From Welwitschia mirabilis (Eukaryota > Gnetophyta > Gnetopsida > Welwitschiales), in assembly GCA_051453625.1 (NCBI GenBank), contig JBOZIK010000001.1, positions 51,021,519-51,085,518 of the forward strand: a DNA stretch of 64,000 nt. The letters are read 5' to 3'. The notes beneath the pieces were generated by a model. It saw nothing but the letters and a program-made list of their open reading frames with translations. It did no database searches and had not been told where the DNA came from. Positions 1 to 11,280 of this stretch are shown piece by piece (the stretch's first letter is position 1; every line of letters begins with the position of its first letter). The position numbers were made by a program, and so were the translations under genes.

Positions 1-1345
1 GTTGACATCATTTACCCTATAAGTAATAGTGATTGAATTAGCTCATTAACTATAGTACTTAAGAAAGGTGATAAGTGAAGGAGAGTGTGAATAGACTTCT
101 GAATACTTAACAAAGTAACTAAAAAGGATCATTTCCCTCTCCCTTTTCTTGATGAAGTATTGGATAGAATACAAGGACATACATTCTACTATTTTTTTGA
201 TAATTATAGTGGATACAATGATTTATGTATTACAAACGAAGTTTAAGCAAAGACTACTTTCACCTCTTCTTTTGGTACTCATGCTTTTAGAAGAATGTAT
301 TTTGATTTATGCAATGCTCTAAGTACCTTTTAATGTGCTATGATGGAAATTTTTAGTGACATTGTAAAAANNNNNNNNNNNNNNNNNNNNNNNNNNNNNN
401 NNNNNNNNNNNNNNNNNNNNNNNNNNNNNNNNNNNNNNNNNNNNNNNNNNNNNNNNNNNNNNNNNNNNNNNNNNNNNNNNNNNNNNNNNNNNNNNNNNNN
501 NNNNNNNNNNNNNNNNNNNNNNNNNNNNNNNNNNNNNNNNNNNNNNNNNNNNNNNNNNNNNNNNNNNNNNNNNNNNNNNNNNNNNNNNNNNNNNNNNNNN
601 NNNNNNNNNNNNNNNNNNNNNNNNNNNNNNNNNNNNNNNNNNNNNNNNNNNNNNNNNNNNNNNNNNNNNNNNNNNNNNNNNNNNNNNNNNNNNNNNNNNN
701 NNNNNNNNNNNNNNNNNNNNNNNNNNNNNNNNNNNNNNNNNNNNNNNNNNNNNNNNNNNNNNNNNNNNNNNNNNNNNNNNNNNNNNNNNNNNNNNNNNNN
801 NNNNNNNNNNNNNNNNNNNNNNNNNNNNNNNNNNNNNNNNNNNNNNNNNNNNNNNNNNNNNNNNNNNNNNNNNNNNNNNNNNNNNNNNNNNNNNNNNNNN
901 NNNNNNNNNNNNNNNNNNNNNNNNNNNNNNNNNNNNNNNNNNNNNNNNNNNNNNNNNNNNNNNNNNNNNNNNNNNNNNNNNNNNNNNNNNNNNNNNNNNN
1001 NNNNNNNNNNNNNNNNNNNNNNNNNNNNNNNNNNNNNNNNNNNNNNNNNNGAAGAATGTATTTTGATTTATGCAATGCTCTAAGTACCTTTTAATGTGCT
1101 ATGATGGAAATTTTTAGTGACCTTGTAAAAAAATCCATCGAAATTTTCATGGATGATTTTTTAGTCTTTGGAGACTCTTTTGATCAAATTTTGAATCATT
1201 TAGTACAAATCTTAGAATGATGTATTGAGAGTGGACTTCACGTTAGTCGATAAAAAAGCCATTTCATGGTTAATAAAGGGATAGTTTAAGGACATCATAT
1301 TTTAATGAGAAGTATATAAATGGACCCATCAAAAATTGATGTCAT
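1..1345 (+). pseudogene. Athila-type Ty3/gypsy reverse transcriptase remnant
   Basis: Reads as RT in frame 1 from the first base, so the element begins outside the window. Visible blocks in order are IYPISNSD, KKDHFPLPFLDEVLDRIQGH, FFDNYSGYN, KTTFTSSFGTHAFRRM and FMDDFLVFGDSF. The catalytic FMDD is at 1146-1157, so both Asp residues survive. The wording of these blocks is that of plant Athila/Tat polymerases, which copy element RNA into DNA. In-frame stops occur where relatives have Gln or Arg, for example after STF, where the family has Gln. It is interrupted by N 371-1050, but the protein alignment shows no residues missing across that gap. RNase H and integrase follow on the same strand. 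It is not functional. Confidence 0.9.
290..1131. other. Assembly gap flanked by the same 81 bp on both sides
   Basis: Bases 290-370 and 1051-1131 are the same 81-bp sequence with one difference seen, and each copy abuts the run of 680 Ns (371-1050). Reverse transcriptase coding runs through both copies without needing extra residues. The gap is therefore probably an unmerged contig overlap and not missing DNA. Confidence 0.85.
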
Positions 1346-1995
1346 CAAAATCTTCCACATCCTTCTAATATAAAATAACTTTGATCATTTTTAGGACATT
1401 GTGGATTTTATCATAGATTCATTGAAGGATATGTAAAAATTTGTAAGTTACTTTATCAAATTTTGGAAAAAGATGTTAAATATGAATGGAGTGATGAATG
1501 CCAACAGACCTTTAAGAATCTTAAAATTTCCATTACCAGAATTCATAGTGAGTAGATCATATTAAAATATAGATTTTAAGATAATGTGTGATGCAAGTAA
1601 TCTTTCTATAGGTGGGGTGTTAGGACAAAAACATGAAAAAGGGATGAAAGTAATTATCTACATTAGTAAAACCCCTTTTGATGCTCAACTTAACTATACT
1701 ACTACTAAAGAGGAGATGCTAGCAATCATCTTTTATCTAGACAAACTTCGACATTACCTCCTTGGTTTCCATACTTATTTTTATATAAATCATGTTACCA
1801 TTAAATATTTAATAACAAAGAAAGACTCTAGTGTATGCTTGATAGGATGGATACTCTTATTATAAGAATTTAGTTTGACAATAGTGGACAAAGCAAGAAA
1901 ACAAATTCTAGTAGCTAATCGTTTTTCTAAAATTTCTACAGATCCTTCTCCTAATTCTTTTGATCAACCAATTTATGATGATTTCCCAAATGAAC
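1346..1995 (+). pseudogene. Athila-type RNase H remnant
   Basis: Connection plus RNase H domain of the same polyprotein as the upstream RT. An open stretch at 1584-1865 (93 codons) contains MCDASNLSIGGVLGQK, then SKTPFDAQLNYTTTKEEMLA, LDKLRHYLLGF and IKYLITKKDS. These are the usual landmarks of Ty3/gypsy RNase H, which degrades the RNA strand of the hybrid. The stretch ends at a TAA where the family has Gln (LLQEF), and the frame continues past it with EFSLTIVDKA. The ATG at 1584 is an internal Met of the polyprotein, not a start site. Confidence 0.9.
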
Positions 1996-3115
1996 AACCT
2001 TTATGGTTGAATAATTTTATGAAGTATCTTTAAAACAACTTGCTTCTTAGTATGATAATATCATGAACTATCTTATAACACTTAAAACACCTTCTTATTA
2101 GAATAGAAACCAATGAAAACCTTTCATCCATGATGACTACGAATGGATCGAACTACTCCTATATAGGTAATGCAAAGATTAAATCATGCACAAATTTGTT
2201 TCCAAATGGAAGCAAAAAGACATTATTCTTTTTTTTCATGGCAAATTTTGTAGAGGTCATTTTAATGGCCAAATAGAATCCTATATAGGTTTAGACTCTT
2301 TAGGTCCTCTCAAATCCACTTCATGTGGAAAGCATTATATCTTAGTGGTAATCGATTATGTAACAAAATGAGTTGAAGCCATTCCTACATAGACTTATGA
2401 TGTAAAAACTGTTTGCCAATTTCTTAGAGAAAATATGTTTCAAAGATTTGAATTTCCTAGGATTCTCATGTCCAATCAAGATACTCACTTTATTAAAAAG
2501 ATCCTTATAAAAATCTTACTTTTAGTTAGGATTAAACATAAAATAGCTAACTCTTACCATCCCCAATCAAATGAGAAAGCTAAAAATGCTAATCGAGAAA
2601 TCAAGAAAGTACTCTTGAAACTTTATCACAATTCTTAAAAATCATGGACACTTTATCTTAATGATGTCCTTTGGGATTATTGTATGACTTGGAATAATTC
2701 TTTAGGTTTCTCTTCTTATGAACTTGTCTATGAGAAAACATATATTCTTTTAGTCAATGTGTGCTATAATTATTACAAAACAGTCCATCAACTTAATCTT
2801 GTTTCTCATGCTAACAACCTTCAAGCACGCTTAACCCAATTAAACCACCTTAATAAGAAGAGAATCTAGGCTCTTCATCACTAACTTATAGTCAAATATC
2901 AAGCCTAAAATTGACATGATAAAAACCTTATGCATAAAGATTTTCACCTTGGCCAGTATCTTCTACTATTCAATGCTAGAGTTAGTTTAATTCATAAAAA
3001 ATTGATTTCTAGATGGTTGGGCTCGTATCTAATTGAGAAGTGCATTTCAATGGTTCAGTTGAAATTTTTTACCTAAAAACTAATGAAATAATGAAGATAA
3101 ATAAATAATGTTTGA
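1996..3115 (+). pseudogene. Athila-type integrase remnant
   Basis: Degenerate integrase that continues the pol order RT-RH-IN. Core blocks are SLGPLKSTSCGKHYILVVID, then EAIPT, FQRFEFPRILMSNQDTHF, YHPQSNEKAKNANREIKK and SLGFSSYELVYEK. The C-terminal part reads FHLGQYLLLFNARV and KLISRWLGSYLI, typical of Athila/Tat integrases. The second catalytic Asp region (usually SDGG/SDRG) is SNQD here and the Glu of NREIK is present. Several TAG/TAA stops split it into short open pieces (2186-2371, 2435-2638, 2684-2869). No chromodomain was seen, which fits the non-chromoviral Athila lineage. Confidence 0.9.
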
Positions 3116-3670
3116 AGCATTATCAATCACCTACTAATTTATTTTACTTAGTCAACATGATAGAAGTAATTAAGTTAGAGGACCCTCTCCTTAAAAAAGA
3201 GGAGTTCCTTCCCTTTGTTATTTTCTAGATAACTCCTTAACTTAACCTATCTCGGATTTATCAGACTACTTGATCATCCTTCACAGAATCAATACTCCAT
3301 TACTAGGATTCATAATGTTCAACAAGTGATGAGTTTGGCTTTACCCAAACTCAAGACATTCAAATGCCTATGAATCCTTGATTCTCATCAATTACCTCAT
3401 TAGAAAAGTGCAATTACCTTCAAAATAAAAAGGAAATGGTGTTTATTTCCATGGTGTTCTATCACATGTGCACCAGAGGAACAGTTGGCTTTTAGGTCCA
3501 TTCTCTTTTGGTAGTGTAATATGGTAGCTATGGAAACTTCACCCAAGGGATAATTAGTTATTATTAGGCTTTTACCTACAAATCCCTTCTCCTATGGCAT
3601 AAGTTACACTTCCCTCACCATGAAGAACAGTGTTTCTTGACACTAAATCTCCCTCTTTAAATAAACACTT

Positions 3671-3743
3671 AAAAAAAAAGAAAAAAAAGAAAAGGCGGTG
3701 GGGAGTGGTTGGGGCTGGGGGGGAAGAGAAAGAAATAAAGAAG
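3671..3743 (+). repeat. Purine tract with G-quadruplex-like G-runs
   Basis: A run of A/G that becomes G-rich: G4 at 3700-3703, G4 at 3711-3714 and G7 at 3717-3723, separated by 7-nt and 2-nt loops. The last run can be divided to satisfy the usual G3N1-7 pattern. It stands out in this AT-rich window. Its position after integrase would suit a polypurine tract, but no LTR start is evident beside it. Confidence 0.6.
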
Positions 3744-4290
3744 CATGAAAATAAAAAGCACTCAAAAATTTCTATGGGTACCTTGATAAGTCTCTCTTCA
3801 TGATCACTTACTTCCAAATCTATTATCTTTAAAGAATTTGTCACATATATCTTTCACATTAATTAGTCTGGCAATTATCCTATGTGGGTCTTACTATGTT
3901 ATCATCTAAAATAAAAGGGATAGCATTCTTCATGTTATTTAAATCCATTTCTTTCATACTTCAATAGTTAAGTTAAAAATTTTCAAAATCAAATAGAATT
4001 ATCTTAAACTTCTTATTGGGTTTAATTCTTTAGTTAAGTCAAGTTATCCATCATAAACTCTATGCATTTTATCAGTTAACTACTAGCCTTGGAAAATATT
4101 GTGGAAATATTAGGAATTAAATTTTTGAATTTCATCTTAGATTCTCTAATTTTATATTTCTAGTGCCTCATAAGCAATTTTTACTTCAATTTTCTATTAT
4201 ACCTAATTCTTCTGAAGCCTACCTAGCATCTATGTGACTGTCCCACTTCAAATTATGGATTTATCTTATGCATGTTCCTTCAAAAAGATT

Positions 4291-4955
4291 ATCATGCCAT
4301 ATGTTATTTTCATAACACAGGCCATGATACTCATTAGTTAAACTATCATGTTTACTATCATCCCCATGATAGCTGGCACAACACTCAATTTTACTTTCTA
4401 GAAAATTTAGTACATGATTCATGATCCTCACACTTTTCTTAGTTAAAAAACTTAAAATCAATTAAATTTTGAGGAGTTTAAAATTATGAAATCATCTAAA
4501 CCACCAATTTTTCTTAGACTTCCTCATTAGGCCCTTAAAATGCTATTCTCATCCAATTGGGTAAATCATCACTCTCACTAGATCCTTCATAGATCACTTA
4601 TCCTAGATCCATGATTTCTTATCAACTTTGATCATAGTTTAATCAAAATTTTTAAGGCTTATCTTCATCACATTAGTATTTTAACAATTCTTGAGCATAA
4701 CTTTTACTTTCATAAAACTTAATTTTAGATTTGATGTGCACCATATGAATAAGATCTAACTTCAAAATCTAGGATCAATTAGAGTTTAAGAATATTGGCA
4801 TGTCATTTGTCATCCACACAATAGGCGGGATGATGACTGTGAAATTTACCTTAGGTTTTTTATATGATCATTCCATTTTTCATTGGGATGATTCAGCAAA
4901 TAACACATGTGTCATTACTATGATTGTCCCCATGACACAAGGGATGGCAGCACCA
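4291..4955. repeat. Cluster of GTCATCC/GGATGA hairpin motifs
   Basis: Several imperfect copies of a short inverted-repeat motif. Examples start near 4358 (TCATCCCCATGATAGC), 4808 (TTGTCATCCACACAATAGGC, followed by GGGATGATGAC) and 4921 (GTCCCCATGACACAAGGGAT). The arms TCATCCC and GGGATGA are complementary, so each copy could fold. Related copies occur at 7.18-7.43 kb. Confidence 0.5.
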
Positions 4956-5484
4956 TAGTTTTTTAATATAACCCTTTTTCTCCCTTATTTTCAAACCAAT
5001 TCTTATGCCACTTGTTTCTTCTAACTTTTCTTAGATTCCTCTCTTATCTTTGACCTTCGGAGCTATCAATTACAAAAAATTTAATCATATTTCATTAAAA
5101 TTAGGTCATTCTTCATTTTTTCCATGGTTTATATTTCTTAATTTTTCTTATTTCTTTTATTTTTGGTTGTATTTAATGATTTCCCTCCATATCCACCTAT
5201 ATTTTTGGCTGACCTATGCTTAAAGACTTACAAAATCAAATTTTGTTTGCTACATTTAGAGTTGTAAGTATTTTATTCTAAAATTTCATATTTTTCACTT
5301 TTTGGAGTTTTTTGCTCATCTCGCACTCAATTCGTGATAGTTTTACCATGTTATGTGTCAAATCAATTCTTATTTCATTAGCTACAGTTTAGTTCTTATG
5401 GGAGAGCATTTGGTTGTCTATAAATGAAGTTATAAATATTTTTCCTTTTTCCCTTAAAATGGCACATATCTATTTTGTGGATTT

Positions 5485-6720
5485 CTTTATGTACTAACAT
5501 AACTGCATCCTCTTCTCAAACCCACACATGATCTACCACTGCTCGGGCAATAGAACAATGGGAACGAGAGGCTATTCTACATGAACAAAGTTATAGCCTT
5601 ACTTTTGCCATTTACCAGAGGGAGATGCACTTCGGTGACTATATTCAGAGGCTTGAGCTTGACTTAGATTATGCATTTAAGGAGTTTAGTATTTGAATCT
5701 ATTTATTACATGTTCATGGCTCTTACTAAGAGGTGAAGATTATTCAGTTTTACCAGGCCTTTAAGGTTATCTCATCCACTAAGAAGAATGGCTCATGCTA
5801 TAACCAAATTAGAGCCATACTAGGAGGATGTCGCATATACATTAAGCCACATCACATTGCAATAGTCACAAGGATTCCTAGAGATGGGGAGAGGATCGAT
5901 ATTAATGGGAATGAGTCAAAGAAATAAACCTATGTCATCTAGCTTGAGTTACCATATCACGCAAGTGATGATCGGTGAGGGGTAGATATGACATATTTAC
6001 CTTTCTATTACCATATCCTTTACCAAGCCATTATCCATAACATAGCTCCAGTTCATAATCACTTACATGTTATGATTACCCATCCCTAGATTTTAGCCCT
6101 TATTCATCATGAAAAGAGGATGGACTTAGCCATCTTCAATTGGCACTGATTGAGATGGACGNNNNNNNNNNNNNNNNNNNNNNNNNNNNNNNNNNNNNAT
6201 TTAGTCTTCATCTCAATTGATAATACCTATTTTAGGCAACTGGGGATAGAGATCCCTGATATGGCTCCACCATCTCCTAGTGAGGTACCTACAGCATAAC
6301 CACCTCCCCTTAGATAGCCTCAACCAATTGGAAAAATCACACTGGATCAGTTCATAAAATTACTGGAAGGAATGGAGCAAAGATTATTTTCTAGATAGAG
6401 GATCTTTGTGGTACTATTACCAAATGACTTGATTAGTTAGAGACACATGTTCACACTATAGAGAAGTAAGGTCGAGCTACCTTGGAGAGGGTGATAAATA
6501 TTTAGAAGGATACTTTGGTGGGCATCCCTGAGGTGGTTCGTGTTCATCACAATGCGATCACATCTAGACTATAAGAATATATCTCTCACTACTTTCCAGA
6601 TATTTAGGAGTCTATCATTGATCCACCTATGGAGACAGGTGGGAAGAGAGGCCCTGATATGGAAGTTGAGTTCTGATCCTCTCCACATAGGAACCCATCA
6701 TTGTTGACGTAGTTCTGAGT
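5485..6720 (+). pseudogene. Retroelement-associated plant mobile-element ORF (copy 1)
   Basis: Degenerate protein-coding stretch of the 'putative plant transposon protein' kind found with Athila-type elements. Its function is unknown. One frame reads ARAIEQWEREAILHEQSYSL and IYQREMHFGDYIQRLELDLD, which is helical and charged. After a frame change come IIQFYQAFKVI, ILGGCRIYIKPHHIAIVTRI and PRDGERIDI. This matches the family pattern FYxN... then G-x-x-I-x-hydrophobic... then IP-x-x-G. A Pro-rich part follows the small gap 6162-6198 (DMAPPSPSEVPTA). The likely original start near 5500 now reads ATA-ACT. It sits downstream of integrase on the same strand, where a third ORF would be expected. Confidence 0.55.
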
Positions 6721-7179
6721 TTTATAGAAATTATGATTCTTTCATATTATTGTACTCAGGAACATTGTTTTTAAACTGTAATTGATATTTATGTAATGAT
6801 ATTAGATGATGACTTCATTTTATCTTAAATTAATAGTTTATCTAGACATGGAATGTAATTTTTCATTAGAGTTTTTCTTTCCTTAGTAATTTGGCATCGC
6901 AAAGTTCTCTTTCACTTTGTTTATTGAGGAACTAATAAAACACTAGGTGCAATTCATGTTTTAATCCCAATTTATCATATTTAAATAGTATAATTAGTGG
7001 TGTTTTGTAGGAAATAGGAACTCAATTCAGTCATTTTCAGGAATTTTGTCGTGAATCGATATAACAATTTAATTATGATCTTAAGTTCCATATTTTTATC
7101 CATAACAACAGGAATTTAGCTAAGGACCAAAGTTGAGTAAAACGTGGAAGACAAGCCTAAGAAATTAACTATCATCCTT

Positions 7180-7434
7180 GATGTCATTCCTATAATAAAG
7201 GGCACAACCACAAGAATTAAGACATTTAAGGCTGACTTGGGGAGGTTGGCTTAGCAAGGCTAACATGATAAGTCAAAGTGGTAGTTGTGTCCTATGTCAT
7301 CCCCATAATACATGGGATAACATATCCATTAAGCTTCAAATTTAAATCCCAACGAGCTTTTAATGTGACGGCCTATGATTGGATGATGAAGGAGTATCAT
7401 GTCATGTGTCATCCTAATAACAATAGTGATATGA
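7180..7434. repeat. Three spaced hairpin motifs (~113 bp apart)
   Basis: Copies begin near 7180, 7295 and 7406. The clearest is the middle one, ATCCCCATAATACATGGGAT, whose two ends are complementary. The others are more worn (TGTCATTCCTATAATAAAGG; TGTCATCCTAATAACAATAG). Sequence between the copies is not obviously repeated. Confidence 0.5.
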
Positions 7435-7541
7435 AAGTGTTATAACTTATTCTTAACCAAGTCAATTAAGCTCTAGTTTGTGCCTAAGGATGCCTCTTCT
7501 CCTATACCATCCTTCCTGACCTGTAACCACCTTAGGAAAAC

Positions 7542-7703
7542 TATAAAAACACCTAATTGGCATCATTTAGTCATCTTTTGACATTGTAGGATTGGTGACA
7601 AAGGCATCTAAGGAGTCAAGGATTCATTCCATCATAAGAGAGATCATTGAGGAATCACTGCCTTGCTGAGGTATTTTGTAAGACATTCCATTTATTTAAT
7701 AAA
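7542..7703 (+). promoter_or_regulatory. TATA box and AATAAA of a presumed LTR
   Basis: TATAAAAA at 7542-7549 is preceded by a GC-richer stretch, and AATAAA is at 7698-7703. The spacing fits initiation and polyadenylation within one LTR. Assignment to the Athila element upstream is inference. Confidence 0.4.
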
Positions 7704-7860
7704 ATATCTTTCTTCTTAAATTCATATTATTTCTCTTATATCTTATTTTAAGTTTGATTAATTCTATTTTCTAGATTAATTCTAAATTAAATACAAGTCA
7801 TAAGGGCTGAGTTTGGGTGACAATAACTCAGAAACTTGGTTATCATAGGCTTACATCTTT

Positions 7861-9305
7861 ATTTCTCTTTCATTTTTGTATTACACATTAGAATAGTTGA
7901 ATTGTTAATTTTCATTTTTACATTACAAAAATACAAAATCTATTAAAATATTAGACTAAAATTTAAGTGTTTATTCTTTCTTATTTATGTGCTTAATTAG
8001 TATGTTATCTTATGCTCTTTAGATTATGACATTCATTGGTTGAATCACTCTATGTTAAGCTTAGTTGTAATTTCCTTATTTCCAAAATTGACTATACTTT
8101 CGAAGTGAAATTTAGACAACCAACATAGAGGAAAGTAAGGAAGAGGCCATAAAAGAAGGAGAAGAGCCATAGTAATTAAAAGTTAGGTTAGAAGGAAAAT
8201 CCAATGATATATTAAGTACTCTAAAAAAGAGATGTTTAAATCATCTCAGTGATCATACATTACAAAGAAGAAAACAAAAATTAGAAATTAAAAGAGCTAA
8301 GGAATTAATTAATAAAGGGATAAATAAGTAATTTGCATGTTGCAAAAACATCTAAAACACTAATAAGAAATGCAAGGAAAATAGCTTATAGAGTAGCCTA
8401 AAGTGAATACAATCATGAATTTATTTAAATAGCTCTTAAGTTCATATGTGCAACTTTAGAATTCTAATGAATAACTCTAATAAGACAAGATACTTCTCAA
8501 ATTTTACCTAAAGTGAAAGGATTCCATAGCACGCACCATAGCCAATAATGAAATGTCAAATAGCCTCTTTTTTTTTTGATAAAAAAGAAAACCTAATTTT
8601 AGAAGATGTTGCATTATGCTTGCTTTCCATTATTAACACATGCAAACCCTTATGAGAAAACTAGGCTTGATAGTAACTTTAATTAAATCATTAATAATAG
8701 TTTTGTACATATTTCAAGATTATAATTATTCAAGATCTTCTTATATGTGACATTGTTGCTATGCATATCTATCACCTTTTATTAAGTAAGTGATTGCTTT
8801 ATGATAGATATGGCATAGTATATGAAACCAAACTATCATAGAAATAACAAATCCCATTATGAAAAACACAAATCAGTAACTTACAAAAAAAAAGCATACA
8901 TTCCTACATGAGTGAAAGAAAAAATACATCTATTTTGCATGCTTACAAACAAATAAGCACTATAGTTTATTTAAAGTTTTCATGAAGAAATGGTTCTAGT
9001 ACTTACATTAAGTAAACATTATAGTAATAAGTCATTTCAAAGAGGTTTAAATTCTTTTAAAATAGTTCTAAAATATATTAATTATAAACTTATCAAATGT
9101 CTTATCTCTACAATGGATAATTTTTGAGTCATTATCGAATACCATACACATAGTTCCTACCATCACATATAACATAGTACATCATAAGAATTCAAGCATG
9201 TGGGACATAGAGGACACAGATAGATTTTATTATTAGGGTAAAACTTCTAAATTATATAGAATATGAAATGAAACTAGTAGAATAAAAGTAATTAAAGAGA
9301 TAAGT
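7861..9305. other. AT-rich interval without recognisable genes
   Basis: Very AT-rich, with A-rich purine stretches around 8.1-8.4 kb. No motif or long frame is visible. It may be the eroded upstream half of the chromoviral pol scrap that follows, but nothing in it proves this. Confidence 0.5.
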
Positions 9306-9309
9306 TAAA

Positions 9310-9450
9310 GATATGTTATAAAAAGGATTGATAAGAAAAACTATAATCTATGTGTTATATTAATAGTATTAGCACCTAAAAAAGATAGAAAGGGATGGTA
9401 CAAAAGCATAGACTCTAGAGCTATAAATTAAAGTACATTAAAATTAATGT
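9310..9450 (+). pseudogene. Ty3/gypsy RT scrap, probably chromoviral
   Basis: A short frame reads LAPKKDRKGWYKSIDSRAIN at about 9370-9430. It matches the conserved RT block around KKDGSWRMCVDSRAIN of chromoviruses such as Reina. The preceding residues (about 15 codons) fit weakly, and coding similarity is lost right after. Too short to place in a lineage with certainty. Confidence 0.5.
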
Positions 9451-9529
9451 AGCCAAAATTTAAAAAATAACAACAAAGGTAAAAACAAATTGCAAAATCT
9501 AAATTATAGTAAGGATCATTAAATTTATA

Positions 9530-10555
9530 GGAAAGGGGTAAATGAGATATAAAAAAATAAATTCAACTAATAATAAATTAAAAATTATATAATAAATGCC
9601 TTACTAGATTAATGAGGTTTCCCAACTTGGGTACATTCACATATAGATGGTAGTTTCCTCTCATACCTCTGGATATTCTTAACCTACAATGACATTAGTT
9701 ATGGAGCATCACTAACCTTAAATACAATATGAGATGCTCCTCTCAAGGTAGCACTCTCTTCCTTTCAGGGATGATCAATTAAAAAATAGTAGAAATGTGC
9801 TCACAAGAACTTACACAAGTACATTCCTAAAAGGTTTGCCTTATAATATGAAAACCCTAGAAAGGGATCCTATGATAGAGATTAAAAGATAAACTATAAT
9901 GAAACTATTCAAAAATATGATAGCCCTACAATTTAGTTCTAATAAATAATGATAAAAAATAAAACGAAAAGCCCAAAAATATTTGTTTTTGATAAAGATT
10001 TGAGTTCTTCCCTAGTTTTTATCACCCATGAGTGCCAAAGATTAAAGTAATGTAGCTTTATAAGAGCTAATGATTGAATAATGTATTTGCTAGATGGTCC
10101 CTTGCAAAAAATAGTTGAAAGCTTCTTATTTAGTGTCAATTACCTATGCATTCATGCATGTGTTTTCTTCTTTCTTTATGCCCTTTATACTTTTTGATGT
10201 TGTTATATATATTACCTTAGAAAGATAGTTATTTAAAACATGTAATTGCCATACAATGGATAGAAATGGTTAAGTGTTGGGTGCCACAATGGCTATTTTA
10301 CTTTTCACAAGGTTTTGGAATAAACATCTTTAAAATAGTTGACATCTCTTATTAGGCATATTTCTTTAACATGGGAAACATCTTTGGTCCAATTGCCTAG
10401 ATTTTAATAAAAATAAAAATAAATTTTCTTTAATCCTTAATTATTATGAATCCAAGATGTAAAACTTGATTATTTCCCTAAGATGTAATTAATTCATCAA
10501 AATACATTTTATCTTTATTACCTCTTTTAATTTAGTGTAGACCTTAAGGATCACT
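9530..10555. repeat. ~1 kb duplication, unit A
   Basis: First unit of a diverged tandem duplication. Landmarks in order that recur in the next unit: AAAGGGGTAAATGAG (9530), CCTTACTAGATTAATGAGG with CCCAACTTGGGTA (9600), GATATTCTTAACCTACAATG (9670), GATAGCCC (9918), ATTTGTTTTTGATAAAGATT (9980), CAATGGATAGAAATG (10255) and CCTAGATTTTAAT (10398). Non-coding. The minus-strand open stretch at 9939-10139 looks like chance. Confidence 0.6.
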
Positions 10556-10702
10556 GAACTTAAGGGGAAGGGTTAAATGAGTTCTACCAAATAAAAATTT
10601 CAACCAATAATAGAATAAATATGCATAACAATAAAATACCTTACTAAGATAACGCAATTCCCCAACCTAGGTAAATTCACACACAGAGGGCAGATTCTAT
10701 TT

Positions 10703-10882
10703 TTACATCTAAATATTCTTAACTTGTAAGAAAATAGTGGTTNNNNNNNNNNNNNNNNNNNNNNNNNNNNNNNNNNNNNNNNNNNNNNNNNNNNNNNNNN
10801 NNNNNNNNNNNNNNNNNNNNNNNNNNNNNNNNNNNNNNNNNNTTACATATAAATATTCTTAACTTGTAAGAAAATAGTGGTT
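10703..10882. other. 100-N gap flanked by the same 40 bp
   Basis: Bases 10703-10742 and 10843-10882 are the same 40 bp with one difference, each touching the 100-N gap 10743-10842. The likely explanation is an unmerged contig overlap. A genuine repeat unit of the neighbouring array is the alternative, since the array uses related wording. Confidence 0.7.
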
Positions 10883-10919
10883 TTCTATCACACCAATAGT
10901 AGTTTTCTAGCATACCACC

Positions 10920-11280
10920 AACCTTACAACAAGTAAGAGTCTTCTCATAAGGTAACATTCTCTTTCTCATAGGGAAGTAACAATTTTCATTAGTGCATTA
11001 CAAACCTTATAATAGTAAGAGTCTCCTTATAAGACAACAATCTCTCCCTTGCAAGGAAATAGCGGTTTTCACAGATGCACCATAAACCTTACAGTAGTAA
11101 GGGTTTCCTTGCAAGATAACACATTCTCTCTACAAGGGAATAGTAGCTTTCATAGGTTCATCATGAATCTTACAATAGTGATATTATCCTTACAAGGTAG
11201 CACTCTCTCCTCTATAAGGAAATAATGGTTTTCTAGCTCATCAATAACCTTATAATAAGTAAGTGCTCATAGGCACAGCC
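10920..11280. repeat. Tandem array of ~82-bp units
   Basis: Units begin with AACCTTAC/AATCTTAC at 10920, 11003, 11085, 11166 and 11246, giving periods of 83, 82, 81 and 80 bp. Each unit has the order CTTACAATAGTAAGAG, then ACATTCTCTC, then AAGGGAATAGTGG and TTTTCATAG. A possible worn earlier unit lies at 9714. Non-coding. Confidence 0.8.

Larger units (their letters stand above)
3116..5480. other. Non-coding interval after Athila pol
   Basis: No coding sequence that I can support. It lies between integrase and a downstream ORF, where Athila elements have a long untranslated or envelope-like region. It contains an A/G-rich tract with a G-run cluster near 3.7 kb and several copies of a GTCATCC...GGATGA hairpin motif at 4.29-4.95 kb. 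The short open stretches here, such as 3572-3844 and 4261-4461 on the minus strand, show no motif. Confidence 0.6.
6721..7860 (+). other. LTR-like non-coding region with promoter and poly(A)-type signals
   Basis: No coding sequence. It holds three spaced copies of the GTCATCC hairpin motif (7180, 7295, 7406), then a TATA box and, about 150 bp later, an AATAAA. That order matches U3-R of a plant LTR. The LTR ends were not located and no second copy lies in the window, so the boundaries are a guess. Confidence 0.4.

Noticed and set aside
340-1083. Long open frames on both strands across N-runs (here, and at 16506-17334, 26568-27296, 29453-30413, 48569-49540)
   Set aside because: They are almost entirely unknown bases. 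The few real codons at their ends are retroelement or non-coding DNA, so they are not genes.
3572-3844. Minus-strand 90-codon frame with poly-Phe and Pro
   Set aside because: It is the complement of the A/G-rich tract. The composition explains it and no motif is present.
6140-6225. Inverted match (ATTGAGATG / CATCTCAAT) around the 37-N gap
   Set aside because: Nine bases only. Chance is likely, and the coding frame continues in the same direction across the gap.
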